Part shown: in pieces, positions 42,899 to 51,661 of the stretch
How positions within the stretch are numbered: position 1 is the stretch's first letter
Layout of the letters: each line of letters starts with the position of its first letter
DNA from: Segatella hominis
GTDB taxonomy: Bacteria; Bacteroidota; Bacteroidia; Bacteroidales; Bacteroidaceae
Length of the DNA: 64,000 nucleotides
Assembly (NCBI RefSeq): GCF_019249725.2
Contig: NZ_CP137559.1
Location: 3,737,779-3,801,778 of the forward strand
Direction of reading: 5' to 3'
Made by a program: the position numbers and the translations under genes
The notes under the pieces: generated by a model
The model's input: only the letters and a program-made list of their open reading frames with translations
Database searches by the model: none
Told to the model about the DNA's origin: nothing

Positions 42899-43246
42899 TT
42901 ACTGTTTGGGTCCAGATTTTTTTCGCACAGGAATCTTATAAAGACGCTCTGCAATATCAATCATCTTGTTATAGGCGGCAGCTGCCATCTTTGCCTCATG
43001 GAGTTCTTGCTCCATAGCTGCCAAGCGTTTCTTCAATTCAATGTTCTCCTGCGAGAGATTTTCTGGTGTTGCATTTTGCTTCATTTCTTCTACGATTTGT
43101 GGATTATTGGTTGCAAAGTTACCAAGAATTCTGTAAACTGAAGTACTGCTAATTGACATTTTTGCCATAATTTCTCTAACTGGTACATGATACTGATAAT
43201 AACTGCGAGCTATGCTCAACGCTAAATCCATTTTGTCTTTGTCCAT
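42899..43246 (-). CDS. IS3-family OrfA (helix-turn-helix, leucine-zipper)
   Basis: This 115-residue protein has an N-terminal helix-turn-helix (about 8-45, VREIMAKMSISSTSVYRIL) and a coiled coil (about 64-90, QENIELKKRLAAMEQELHEA), which in IS3 elements multimerises OrfA and OrfAB. Near its end the codons CGA AAA AAA form an A7 slippery run, after which the 0 frame stops within seven codons while the -1 frame continues into orfB. Confidence 0.92.
   Translation of the reverse strand: MDKDKMDLALSIARSYYQYHVPVREIMAKMSISSTSVYRILGNFATNNPQIVEEMKQNATPENLSQENIELKKRLAAMEQELHEAKMAAAAYNKMIDIAERLYKIPVRKKSGPKQ
42917..42923 (-). promoter_or_regulatory. A7 programmed -1 frameshift site of the IS3 element
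   Basis: On the minus strand CGAAAAAAATC provides seven consecutive A residues. Slipping back one base yields KKIWTQTVKELRAEDKNY and joins the OrfA and OrfB frames with no stop, the standard IS3 strategy. Confidence 0.85.
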
Positions 43247-43340
43247 ATTTGTTATTTTTAAGTTGATTTATACTGTGTCAACTTTTTCTAGGACAAGACA
43301 TATATAGCCGTTTGCATCGTTTGCACTTTTCTAAAATAAA

Positions 43341-43373
43341 AAAATCCCATCATTCTCATTGAGAGTGATGGGA
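43341..43373 (-). terminator. Terminator after rpsO
   Basis: AATCCCATCA-TTCTC pairs with GAGAGTGATGGGATT around ATT; on the minus strand it is followed by TTTTTTTATTTT, giving a good intrinsic terminator. Confidence 0.85.
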
Positions 43374-43403
43374 TTCAATGTCTTAAAGCAAATTGCTTTC
43401 AGA

Positions 43404-43673
43404 TTACTTACGAAGACCGAGGGCCTTGATGATGGCACGGTAGCGATTGATATCGCGGTCGTACAAGTAATCGAGCAATGCGCGACGCTTTCCTACAAGC
43501 TGTGTCAGAGAACGTGTTGTAGTATAATCTTTACGGTTCTTCTTTACATGTTCCGTCAAATGAGCAATACGGTATGAGAACAATGCTATCTGGCTCTCAG
43601 CTGAACCAGTATCAGAGTTAGACTTTCCGTACTTGCTAAAGATCTCTTCTTTTTTTGCTTTGTCTAAATACAT
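43404..43673 (-). CDS. rpsO: 30S ribosomal protein S15
   Basis: S15 binds the central domain of 16S rRNA early in small-subunit assembly. The 89-residue protein shows the family signature from about 40 to 80 (LTEHVKKNRKDYTTTRSL, QLVGKRRALLDYLYDRDINRY). It has its own promoter and terminator and is divergent from typA. It forms the right-hand edge of the accessory island. Confidence 0.97.
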   Translation of the reverse strand: MYLDKAKKEEIFSKYGKSNSDTGSAESQIALFSYRIAHLTEHVKKNRKDYTTTRSLTQLVGKRRALLDYLYDRDINRYRAIIKALGLRK

Positions 43674-43762
43674 AGCTGTGTTACTTAATAATAAATGTTA
43701 CTTTAATTGTTTCTAATGCATTCAGGACCCTTCCTCGCGGCGGTTTCTCTAAAAATGCGCTG

Positions 43763-43794
43763 CAAAGTTACAACTTTTCTGTGAAACTTGCAAA
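43763..43794 (-). promoter_or_regulatory. rpsO promoter
   Basis: Read on the minus strand, TTTG (43794-43791), N20 and TAACTTTG (43770-43763) fit the Bacteroidota consensus, about 90 bp before the rpsO start. Confidence 0.75.
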
Positions 43795-43820
43795 TTTTTC
43801 CGATATTTTTTGTAATTTTG
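43788..43820 (+). promoter_or_regulatory. typA promoter, overlapping the rpsO -33 element
   Basis: TTG (43788-43790) and TAATTTTG (43813-43820) are separated by 22 bp, slightly long. The -33 elements of this and the divergent rpsO promoter abut as TTGCAA, so the two may compete for polymerase. Confidence 0.55.
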
Positions 43821-43854
43821 CACCCAAATTCATTAAGTATTTAAGGTAAAGGAA

Positions 43855-45657
43855 ATGCAAGACATTAGAAACATTGCAGTTATTGCACACGTTGACCATG
43901 GTAAGACTACCTTGGTGGACAAGATGATGCTCGCCGGAAAGCTGTTCCGTGACGGCCAGGATAATAGCGGCGAAGTGCTCGATTCCAATGATTTGGAGCG
44001 TGAGCGTGGTATAACCATTCTTTCAAAGAATGTATCTATCAATTGGAAAGGTGTTAAAATTAATATCCTCGATACTCCTGGACACTCCGACTTCGGTGGT
44101 GAGGTGGAGCGCGTACTCAATATGGCAGACGGTTGTCTCTTGCTTGTTGACGCTTTCGAGGGCCCTATGCCTCAGACCCGTTTCGTGTTGCAGAAAGCTT
44201 TGCAGCTCGGTCTGAAGCCTATCGTTGTTGTTAATAAGGTGGATAAGCCTAACTGCCGTCCTGAGGAAGTTTATGAGATGGTATTCGATCTCATGTGCGA
44301 CCTTGATGCTACTGAGGATCAGCTTGATTTCCCTGTAGTATATGGTTCTGCCAAGAATGGTTGGATGGGAGAGGATTACAACAATCCTACAGACAACATC
44401 GACTATTTGCTCGACAAGATTGTAGAGGTTATCCCTGCTCCTAAGCAGTTGGAGGGTACTCCTCAGCTCCTTATTACTTCTCTCGACTACAGTTCTTATA
44501 CAGGCCGTATCGCTGTAGGTCGTGTTCATCGTGGTACTCTGAAGGATGCCATGAATGTGACAATCTGCCATCGTGATGGTACACAGGAGAAGACCAAGAT
44601 CAAGGAACTTCATACATTCGAGGGTATGGGTCACAAGAAGACTGATCATGTAGATTCTGGTGATATCTGTGCAGTTATCGGTTTGGAGAAGTTTGAGATT
44701 GGTGATACCATCTGTGATTATGAGAATCCAGAGCCACTTCCTCCAATCGCTGTTGATGAGCCAACCATGAGTATGCTCTTCACCATCAACGATTCTCCAT
44801 TCTTCGGTAAGGAGGGTAAGTACTGTACTTCCCGCCATATCCAGGAGCGCTTGAATAAGGAGTTGGAGAAGAACCTGGCTCTTCGTGTTCAGCCATTCGA
44901 GGATTCTACTGATAAGTGGATTGTCAGCGGTCGTGGTGTGCTTCATCTCTCTGTACTCGTGGAAACCATGCGTCGTGAGGGTTATGAACTTCAGGTAGGT
45001 CAGCCTCAGGTTATCTACAAGGAGATTGACGGCGTGAAGTGCGAGCCTGTAGAGGAATTGACTATCAATGTACCAGAGGAGTTCGCTTCTAAGATGATTG
45101 ATATGGTAACCCGTCGTAAGGGTGATATGACTTCTATGTTGAACATGGGTGAGCGTGTGGATATCGAGTTTGATATTCCTTCTCGCGGTATCATCGGCCT
45201 TCGTACCAATGTGCTGACTGCTTCTCAGGGTGAGGCCATCATGGCTCACCGTTTCAAAGAGTATCAGCCATTCAAGGGTGAAATCAACCGCCGTTCTAAT
45301 GGTAGTATGATTGCACTTGAAACTGGTACTGCTTATGCTTATGCTATTGATAAGCTTCAGGATCGTGGTAAGTTCTTCATCGACCCAGGTGAGGAGGTTT
45401 ATGCCGGTGAGGTAGTTGGTGAGCATGTTCACGAAAACGACCTTGTCGTCAATGTGACTAAGGCAAAGCAGTTGACCAACGTCCGTGCTTCTGGTTCAGA
45501 CGATAAGGCTCGTGTGATTCCAAAGACCGTAATGAGTCTTGAGGAGTGCTTGGAGTATATCCGTGAGGACGAGTACGTAGAGGTAACTCCTAAGAGCATG
45601 CGTATGCGCAAGGTAATCCTTGATCACTTGGAGCGTAAGCGTAGCAATAAAGACTAA
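43855..45657 (+). CDS. typA: Ribosome-associated GTPase TypA/BipA
   Basis: TypA is an EF-G-like GTPase that binds 70S ribosomes and helps 50S assembly and stress growth. The 600-residue protein has the G1 motif [10 protein letters not shown] (11-20), switch [11 protein letters not shown]3 [17 protein letters not shown] (G4) and the C-terminal TypA-specific domain (about 480-600). It is full length and intact. It has its own promoter and a strong terminator. Antisense frames of up to 469 codons over it are codon-usage artefacts. Confidence 0.97.
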   Translation: MQDIRNIAVIAHVDHGKTTLVDKMMLAGKLFRDGQDNSGEVLDSNDLERERGITILSKNVSINWKGVKINILDTPGHSDFGGEVERVLNMADGCLLLVDAFEGPMPQTRFVLQKALQLGLKPIVVVNKVDKPNCRPEEVYEMVFDLMCDLDATEDQLDFPVVYGSAKNGWMGEDYNNPTDNIDYLLDKIVEVIPAPKQLEGTPQLLITSLDYSSYTGRIAVGRVHRGTLKDAMNVTICHRDGTQEKTKIKELHTFEGMGHKKTDHVDSGDICAVIGLEKFEIGDTICDYENPEPLPPIAVDEPTMSMLFTINDSPFFGKEGKYCTSRHIQERLNKELEKNLALRVQPFEDSTDKWIVSGRGVLHLSVLVETMRREGYELQVGQPQVIYKEIDGVKCEPVEELTINVPEEFASKMIDMVTRRKGDMTSMLNMGERVDIEFDIPSRGIIGLRTNVLTASQGEAIMAHRFKEYQPFKGEINRRSNGSMIALETGTAYAYAIDKLQDRGKFFIDPGEEVYAGEVVGEHVHENDLVVNVTKAKQLTNVRASGSDDKARVIPKTVMSLEECLEYIREDEYVEVTPKSMRMRKVILDHLERKRSNKD

Positions 45658-45691
45658 TTAAGTATAGCTTTAAGGATATAAATGAAAAGAG

Positions 45692-45735
45692 AAATCCTCT
45701 CCTATCGGATGTTTCCGATATGGAGAGGATTTGAG
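45692..45735 (+). terminator. Terminator after typA
   Basis: AAATCCTCTCC and GGAGAGGATTT pair around an inner CGGA/TCCG hairpin. Confidence 0.75.
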
Positions 45736-45820
45736 TTATTGTACTTTTGCACTTGAATTTCTACTCTGTTTGGACTTGCAGTCAAATGGTTTATTCAATA
45801 GGACTCAAAATCACGTAATT

Positions 45821-46783
45821 ATGAAGTTGTGGAATTTTTTCAGGAAGTTTTCCTTGCCCTGTTCGCTGGTCATAGGAGCAGTGGGTTATTTGATTTTTGC
45901 ATACGTTCCTTTCTTGGAACCATTGGGTGATGCGGTCGGACCTCATTTGGTCAGTCTGATGCCGATTGTATTGTTTGCTTTGCTTTATGTTACGTTTTGT
46001 AAGATAGAAATAAAGGAAATGAAGCCTAAAGCCTGGCATTTTATATTGCAACTGATTAGAACTTCTTTGGCTTTGATGATGGTGGTACTTATCTTTGAGT
46101 TTGGTAACGACTATAATACGAAACTGATACTGGAGGGTGCTTTCATCTGTTTTATTTGTCCTACTGCAGCAGCTGTGGCTGTGGTAACAGAAAAATTGGG
46201 TGGGTCTATCGGTTCGCTTACTACCTATACGGTAATAGCCAATATTTTCACGATGGTTATCATCCCTTCTCTTTTCCCGATGGTAGAAAAAGGTGCTGAT
46301 GTATCCTTTCTTTATATGAGTTTGATGGTGTTTAGGAATGTGACTACGGTTTTGGTGGTGCCATTACTTTTAGCCCTATTGAGCCGCAGGTTCTTGCCGA
46401 AGTTTGTGGATAAAGTAAAGAGCGTAAAAGATTTGGGATTTTATATGTGGTGCTTCAATCTGACGATTCTGATGGGCGAGACGGTGCGTAATATCCTTCA
46501 TGCTACGGTATCCGGTTGGATTCTTGTTCTGCTTCTGATCGTTCCGCTTTTCGTCTGTCTTATCCAGTTTGCCATCGGTAAGGCGGTGGGACGCCATTTT
46601 GATGCGAGCATTAGTGCAGGACAGGCTTTAGGTCAGAAGAATACGATAGTGGGTATCTGGCTCACCCTTACTTTCCTGAATCCGTTGGCTGCCGTAGCTC
46701 CAGGTGCCTATGTGGTTTGGCAGAATTTAGTGAATGGTTGGCAGTTGTGGTATAAGGAGAAGTATGGTAAACTCAAGTGGTAA
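45821..46783 (+). CDS. BASS-like (bile acid:sodium symporter superfamily) transporter
   Basis: This 320-residue inner-membrane protein has about nine to ten hydrophobic segments. ICPTAAAVAVVTEKLGG (about 110-126) and a second crossover-like QALGQKNTIVGIWL (about 275-288) with Asn/Gln resemble the two discontinuous helices of BASS transporters. The ATG at 45821 is preferred; upstream codons overlap the promoter. Its substrate is unknown (organic acids or bile acids are typical for the superfamily). It is a single gene between terminators. Confidence 0.72.
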   Translation: MKLWNFFRKFSLPCSLVIGAVGYLIFAYVPFLEPLGDAVGPHLVSLMPIVLFALLYVTFCKIEIKEMKPKAWHFILQLIRTSLALMMVVLIFEFGNDYNTKLILEGAFICFICPTAAAVAVVTEKLGGSIGSLTTYTVIANIFTMVIIPSLFPMVEKGADVSFLYMSLMVFRNVTTVLVVPLLLALLSRRFLPKFVDKVKSVKDLGFYMWCFNLTILMGETVRNILHATVSGWILVLLLIVPLFVCLIQFAIGKAVGRHFDASISAGQALGQKNTIVGIWLTLTFLNPLAAVAPGAYVVWQNLVNGWQLWYKEKYGKLKW

Positions 46784-46832
46784 AAAAAGCATCTTAAGAT
46801 ACTCGCAAATGTATCTTAAGATGCTTTTTCTA
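46784..46832. terminator. Terminator between the BASS-like gene and luxS
   Basis: AAAAAGCATCTTAAGATA and TATCTTAAGATGCTTTTT pair perfectly around CTCGCAAATG; it can work on both strands. Confidence 0.9.
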
Positions 46833-46880
46833 TATTTCAGTCTTTGACTTTTCCTGATTTCAGTCAGGCCTTTCCTAATC

Positions 46881-47366
46881 TTATTCTTGTGTAGGATAAA
46901 TCAAGTTTTCTTCCTTGATAACGTTCAAGACCTCTTCGAGATATTTCTTGGACTCGTATTTTGCCATAGGCAGGTCGTGGAGCAGATAGTTGCCACAGTC
47001 CTTGGCTGCCTGTCCAGGAATCTCGCCTTCGAAGTCTGCGATAAACTTGAAGGTGCGCTTCATCAACTCAACGATATCCTTGCTTTCCAGGTCTCCTTTG
47101 ATGATGAGGTAATTACCTGTGAGGCAACCCATCGGACCCCAATATACGATGCGGTCTTTCCACTCTTCGTCATTGCGGAGATAGGTGGCAGCGAGGTGCT
47201 CAATCGTGTGGATGGCACCGTTGTGGAGACAAGGCTCCTGATTAGGTACTTTCATGCGGATATCGAAAGTAGTGACAACTTCGTTTCCAATTTCGTCCTT
47301 ACGGCTAACGTATATACCGCGGAGCAACTTGTTATGATTGATAGTAAAACTTGGTATCTTGTTCAT
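46881..47366 (-). CDS. luxS: S-ribosylhomocysteine lyase (autoinducer-2 synthase)
   Basis: LuxS splits S-ribosylhomocysteine into homocysteine and DPD, the precursor of AI-2. The 161-residue protein has the metal site HTIEH (His53, His57) with the third ligand in AAKDCGNYLLHD near 120, and RMKVPNQE at the active site. The ATG at 47366 (MNKIPSF) fits the family; an in-frame ATG 8 codons upstream starts within 1 bp of the mtnN stop. It is co-directional with and downstream of mtnN, so the two-step SAH detoxification is one operon. Confidence 0.95.
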   Translation of the reverse strand: MNKIPSFTINHNKLLRGIYVSRKDEIGNEVVTTFDIRMKVPNQEPCLHNGAIHTIEHLAATYLRNDEEWKDRIVYWGPMGCLTGNYLIIKGDLESKDIVELMKRTFKFIADFEGEIPGQAAKDCGNYLLHDLPMAKYESKKYLEEVLNVIKEENLIYPTQE

Positions 47367-47390
47367 AATTTCTAATTTGTCATTTCTCAT

Positions 47391-48089
47391 TTATAATTTC
47401 TCCAAGAATGCTTTGGTTACATTGAAAGAACCTTCTGCCATCTTAGCCCAAAAGTCGAAATACTGCTGCGCCTTGGTGTCTTTGAGTGGTACATCACTGA
47501 TAATACGGAAGGAGATGAAAGGAGTCTTGTATATATGGCAGGTCTGTGCAATAGAACAGCTCTCCATATCGACAGCCATTGCATGAGGAAAGTGCTCCAG
47601 GATAGAGCGCATCTTCTCCTTGCTATCTACAAACCACTCTCCACTGACAATCTGTCCTGCATGTATCTTAGGATGGATGTTGTCTGGAAGATGATTGATG
47701 GCAAGTGCCTTCTCTACATACTCCTTTGGAGTCTTGAAGGTGGCTGGCATACCCAAAATCTGTCCAAATTCACATTCATCGCCGCAATAAGCGTCATGAT
47801 ATACACACTCTGTTGCCACTACAACCTCAGTAACGTTGAGGTTGATATCTGCTCCACCCGCAACACCGGATGAGATCACCAGGTCTGGATGGTAATTGTC
47901 TATCATTTCTACGGCACCGATGGTACTGTTTACCTTGCCGATGCCGCACTGTTGCATGACTACTTCATTGTTGCCAATTTTTCCAATCACGAAATCCTTG
48001 TGGTTCTTCTGCTCTGTCTGTGATTCTGTCAATAATGTCTTGAGTTGCGTGAACTCCTTGTCCATCGCAACGATAATTCCTATTTTCAT
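47391..48089 (-). CDS. mtnN: 5'-methylthioadenosine/S-adenosylhomocysteine nucleosidase
   Basis: MtnN (Pfs) removes adenine from SAH and MTA, producing the LuxS substrate. The 232-residue protein has the N-terminal IGIIVAMDKEFTQL (3-16) with the catalytic Glu, SSGVAGG (about 73-79), and AVDMESCSIAQTC (about 171-183) with the Met-Glu ribose-binding pair. A final FRIISDV with the catalytic Asp lies near 200. It ends immediately before luxS. The start is well placed. Confidence 0.96.
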   Translation of the reverse strand: MKIGIIVAMDKEFTQLKTLLTESQTEQKNHKDFVIGKIGNNEVVMQQCGIGKVNSTIGAVEMIDNYHPDLVISSGVAGGADINLNVTEVVVATECVYHDAYCGDECEFGQILGMPATFKTPKEYVEKALAINHLPDNIHPKIHAGQIVSGEWFVDSKEKMRSILEHFPHAMAVDMESCSIAQTCHIYKTPFISFRIISDVPLKDTKAQQYFDFWAKMAEGSFNVTKAFLEKL

Positions 48090-48170
48090 ATATTTATTGT
48101 AACTTTTTCGATTGAGAATTTGCCGATATTAAAATCGGCTGCAAAGTTACGAAAAATATCTGATAAAACC

Positions 48171-48851
48171 TTAGAAGTTAACACCAAAGTTGAGTTGCAG
48201 TCCTCCATTATGGGATGTGTCGAAGGTATCATGACAGATGTTTGCCAGACCGATATCGTAGGTAAGGTCGGCATAGAACATATCGTATTGCACGCCACAA
48301 CCCAGACGGAGTCCTCCATCTACCCGGCGGAAGTTATCGTCATTAAATGAGTTTTGAGCTTCTCTCTGTTCGAAGTTTTTAATCTTTCCACCAACTCCTA
48401 AAGCGAAATATCCTCCAAAAAATGGTTGGAGCGAGAAGTGTGGATCGATATTGTACTTATATTTCAGTACAAGTGGAATTTCGATGTAGTTGAGGTCGTA
48501 GGTCATCTTCTTGTCATTAGCCAAATCTTTCTTGCCGCCTTTCTCTGTATAGAACAAGCCTCCTTCCAAATAAAGAGGCTGGGCATTTGAAAGTGCGACA
48601 CCTGCCACAACTCCCACGTTGAGACCAGTTTGCCAATTACCACCATCCAGTCTGCTATCATCCGAATTGACGTAAGAGAAAGAAGGACCAATCCTGAATC
48701 CGAAGTAGGAGTCAGGGTAATCATTGTAGTGACGGCCGTAGTCGAGATGACCAGTCTGCTTGTTGTAATATCTGCTCTGAGTGTAGTGTTGAGCTGAGGA
48801 TGGCATTGCGATGAGCAAGAGAGCCATCAGGAGAAATGTAATCTTTTTCAT
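48171..48851 (-). CDS. Outer-membrane β-barrel (porin-family/PorT-like) protein
   Basis: This 226-residue exported protein has a signal peptide ending at SSAQ and alternating β-strands (YFGFRIGPSFSYV, LNVGVVAGVAL, LYLEGGLFYTEKGGK, IEIPLVLKYKYN, GLRLGCGVQYDMF) ending in the aromatic C-terminal NFGVNF, as expected for an eight-to-ten strand barrel of the outer-membrane β-barrel domain (PF13568) group. That group includes PorT, but this one has no feature to name it PorT. The ATG at 48851 gives a standard signal peptide. Confidence 0.85.
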   Translation of the reverse strand: MKKITFLLMALLLIAMPSSAQHYTQSRYYNKQTGHLDYGRHYNDYPDSYFGFRIGPSFSYVNSDDSRLDGGNWQTGLNVGVVAGVALSNAQPLYLEGGLFYTEKGGKKDLANDKKMTYDLNYIEIPLVLKYKYNIDPHFSLQPFFGGYFALGVGGKIKNFEQREAQNSFNDDNFRRVDGGLRLGCGVQYDMFYADLTYDIGLANICHDTFDTSHNGGLQLNFGVNF

Positions 48852-49100
48852 ATTTTTCATCAATTTATTAGTTATACCTTATTATATATAAAGAGCTTTT
48901 TGTATGATATGAAACTCTTTTTCTGATGCTGCAAAAATACGTATCTTTTCTCATATTGCAATTAGAGAATCCCTAAAAGAAAAGGGAAATTCCCTATTAT
49001 AATGGGTAATACCATCTTCTACAGATCCATTTCAGGCAAGTCTGAATGCTTCTTAAGTTATTTCTTTAACACTAAAAATAGCAAAAACTACCTTTTTTAT
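48852..49100. other. AT-rich divergent intergenic region
   Basis: Between the barrel gene and the yfhO promoter I see only an odd palindrome GGGAAATTCCC (48984-48994), which could be an operator, and no RNA gene. Confidence 0.5.
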
Positions 49101-49131
49101 TTTGTATTGTCTTCATTTTGCACTATCTTTG
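49101..49131 (+). promoter_or_regulatory. Promoter of the YfhO-type gene
   Basis: TTTG (49101-49104), N19, TATCTTTG (49124-49131). The sequence TTTTGTATTGTCTTCA at the -33 end is identical to that at the cca promoter (17386). Confidence 0.8.
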
Positions 49132-49160
49132 CAGTCAAAATATAAACGTTTATAGAAATA

Positions 49161-51656
49161 ATGAAATTTTTGAAGAAGTATCTACTGGATATTCTGGTAG
49201 TAATCGTATTTGCAGTTGTCTCCTTTGTTTATTTCATGCCAGCCGACATGGACGGGCGCATCCTGTTCCGTCATGATGCTGCAGCAGGCAAGGGACTGGG
49301 ACATGAAAAGGAACTTTTCCAGCAACAGACTGGCGAGGTGACCCGTTGGACAAACTCTGTTTTTGGTGGAATGCCAACTTATCAGATGTCACCATCTTAT
49401 GAGAGTGGCACTGTTTTGCAGCAGGCTGTCAATGCCTATCATCTCTGGTTGCCTGACTATGTGTGGTATGTATTTGCATACCTCTTAGGATTCTATATTC
49501 TGTTGAGAGCCTTTAACTTCCGACAGTCATTAGCAGCATTGGGATCTATCATCTGGGCTTTTTCGTCCTATTTCTTCATCATCATTGCTGCCGGACACAT
49601 CTGGAAAGTGATGGCTTTGGCTTATTTGCCTCCTATGATTGCAGGTGTCGTATTGGCTTATCGTGGTAAATATTTGTGGGGATTGCTCGTTACTGCTATC
49701 TTTGCAGCCTTTGAAGTCAATGCCAACCACGTGCAGATGACTTATTATTACCTCTTTATCATCTTCTTTATGCTTCTCGCATTCTTGTGGGATGCCTATA
49801 AGAAGAAGGAAATGGCTCGCTTCGGTAAGGCTACTGCGGCTTGTATCGTGGGTGCCGCCATCGGTATATCGCTCAATCTTTCCAACCTGTATCATACTTG
49901 GCAGTACGGTCAGGAGTCTATGCGTGGAAAGAGTGAACTGGTGAAGAAAAACGCTGCTAACCAGACCAATAGCGGTTTGGATAGAGACTATATTACCCAG
50001 TGGAGTTATGGTATTGACGAGACTTGGACGCTCATGATTCCGGATGCAAAGGGTGGTGCTTCTGTTCCTTTGGCACAGAACACAAAGGCAATGGAAAAAG
50101 CGGATCCTAACTTTGTACAGATTTATCAGCAACTCGGACAGTATTGGGGCAACCAGCCTGGAACAAGCGGTCCTGTATATGTAGGCGCTTTCGTCTGTAT
50201 GCTCTTCATCTTGGGCTTATTCATTGTGAAGGGGCCGATGAAGTGGGCTTTGTTGGCGGCGACCATCCTCAGCGTACTTCTCTCATGGGGTAGAAACTTC
50301 ATGCCGTTTACGGATTTCTTCTTGGATTACGTTCCGATGTATGCCAAATTCAGGACGGTGGCTTCCATCCTTGTGATTGCTGAGTTTACCATTCCTCTGT
50401 TGGCGATGATGGCACTCAAGAAGATCGTGGATGAACCGGAAATATTGACTACCAAGGCCAAACTCGTTTATGCAAGCTTCGGACTGACAGCAGGTTTCTG
50501 TCTCCTCTTTGCCTTGGCACCAGGCCTGTTCTTCTCAGATTTCGTGTCTGCACAGGAACTTCAGGCTTTGCAGCAGCTTCCTGCAGAATATCAGGGACCT
50601 ATCATCAGCAATCTGACTGAAATCAGAAAGGGTATCTTTACTTCCGATTGTTGGCGTTCTTTCTGGGTTATCGTCATTGGCTCAGCCTTCCTCTTCCTTT
50701 ATAAGATGAAGAAGTTGGGCAAGGAGTTTATGATTGCTGGTATTGCTGTACTCTGTTTGGTAGATATGTGGATGGTCAACAAGCGTTATCTCTATGATGA
50801 TATGTTCGTGGAGAAGAGCGTGCGTGATACTCCACAGCAAATGACTGAGACCGATAAGATGATCTGCAGAGACAAATCGCTTGATTATCGTGTACTCAAT
50901 ATGGCATCCAATACCTTCAATGAGAACGAAACTTCATATTATCATAAGAGCGTTGGTGGTTATCATCCAGCCAAACTCCGTCGTTATGCGGAGATGATAG
51001 AAGCTTATATCTCTCCAGAGATGCAGAAGGCGATGAAGGCTGTAGCTGAGGCTGGTGGTGACATGACGAAGGTGAATGGCGACAGCATATTCCCTGTGCT
51101 CAATATGCTCAACACGAAGTACTTCATCATGCCTTTGCAGGGTGGACAGACTGTGCCTGTGCAGAATCTTTATGCCTATGGCAATGCTTGGTTTGTTGAT
51201 AAGGTAAGCTATGCAGAAAATGCCAATGAGGAGATTGATAAGGTAGGAAAGATCAATTTGCGACATGAAGCTGTAGCTGATGCGAAGTTCAAGCAGCAGC
51301 TCGGTGAAAGTGTGCCTCAGGATGATACTTCTATTGTTAAGTTGACTCAATATAAGCCAAATAATCTGACTTATGAGGTTACTTCCAACAAGGGTGGTGT
51401 CATCGTGTTCTCTGAAATATATTATCCTGGTTGGACGGCTACGATAGACGGACAGCCTGCAGAATTGGGCAGAGTGAATTATATCTTGCGTGCCCTGAAT
51501 GTAAAACCGGGAACTCACAAGGTGGTACTTGATTTCCACCCTACATCCCTGAAGACAACAGAGACCATTGCTTATGTAGGCTACGGTGTACTGTTGATTC
51601 TCTTGCTCGCAGGTTTATTCTTTGAATGGAAGAAAAATAAAGTAACAGAAAAATAA
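49161..51656 (+). CDS. YfhO-family multi-pass membrane protein
   Basis: This 831-residue inner-membrane protein has a dozen or more TM helices and a C-terminal extracytoplasmic β-domain (about 720-795, IVFSEIYYPGWTATIDGQPA) and a last TM helix before the basic tail. It belongs to the YfhO/GT-C-like family. In Gram-positives YfhO acts in glycosylating lipoteichoic acid; a lipid-linked sugar transferase role is a reasonable inference here. It lies 5 bp before the GSCFA gene, with murF-alr next, suggesting an envelope operon. Confidence 0.88.
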   Translation: MKFLKKYLLDILVVIVFAVVSFVYFMPADMDGRILFRHDAAAGKGLGHEKELFQQQTGEVTRWTNSVFGGMPTYQMSPSYESGTVLQQAVNAYHLWLPDYVWYVFAYLLGFYILLRAFNFRQSLAALGSIIWAFSSYFFIIIAAGHIWKVMALAYLPPMIAGVVLAYRGKYLWGLLVTAIFAAFEVNANHVQMTYYYLFIIFFMLLAFLWDAYKKKEMARFGKATAACIVGAAIGISLNLSNLYHTWQYGQESMRGKSELVKKNAANQTNSGLDRDYITQWSYGIDETWTLMIPDAKGGASVPLAQNTKAMEKADPNFVQIYQQLGQYWGNQPGTSGPVYVGAFVCMLFILGLFIVKGPMKWALLAATILSVLLSWGRNFMPFTDFFLDYVPMYAKFRTVASILVIAEFTIPLLAMMALKKIVDEPEILTTKAKLVYASFGLTAGFCLLFALAPGLFFSDFVSAQELQALQQLPAEYQGPIISNLTEIRKGIFTSDCWRSFWVIVIGSAFLFLYKMKKLGKEFMIAGIAVLCLVDMWMVNKRYLYDDMFVEKSVRDTPQQMTETDKMICRDKSLDYRVLNMASNTFNENETSYYHKSVGGYHPAKLRRYAEMIEAYISPEMQKAMKAVAEAGGDMTKVNGDSIFPVLNMLNTKYFIMPLQGGQTVPVQNLYAYGNAWFVDKVSYAENANEEIDKVGKINLRHEAVADAKFKQQLGESVPQDDTSIVKLTQYKPNNLTYEVTSNKGGVIVFSEIYYPGWTATIDGQPAELGRVNYILRALNVKPGTHKVVLDFHPTSLKTTETIAYVGYGVLLILLLAGLFFEWKKNKVTEK

Positions 51657-51661
51657 GCAAT

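Larger units (their letters stand above)
41958..43301 (-). mobile_element. IS3-family insertion sequence (boundaries approximate)
   Basis: orfA and orfB lie on the minus strand in the usual IS3 order with a frameshift signal between them. On the 5' side the likely end is the terminal-repeat-like TGTCTTGTCCTAGAAAAAGT read leftward from 43301. On the 3' side no matching inverted repeat could be identified left of 41958, so the left end is uncertain and may have been altered. No target duplication could be confirmed. Confidence 0.75.

Noticed and set aside
44023..45432. 469-codon open frame antisense to typA
   Set aside because: It lies entirely within typA, which has all its GTPase motifs; the antisense product is low in charge pattern and has no recognisable domain. 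Long antisense frames are common opposite highly expressed Bacteroidota genes.
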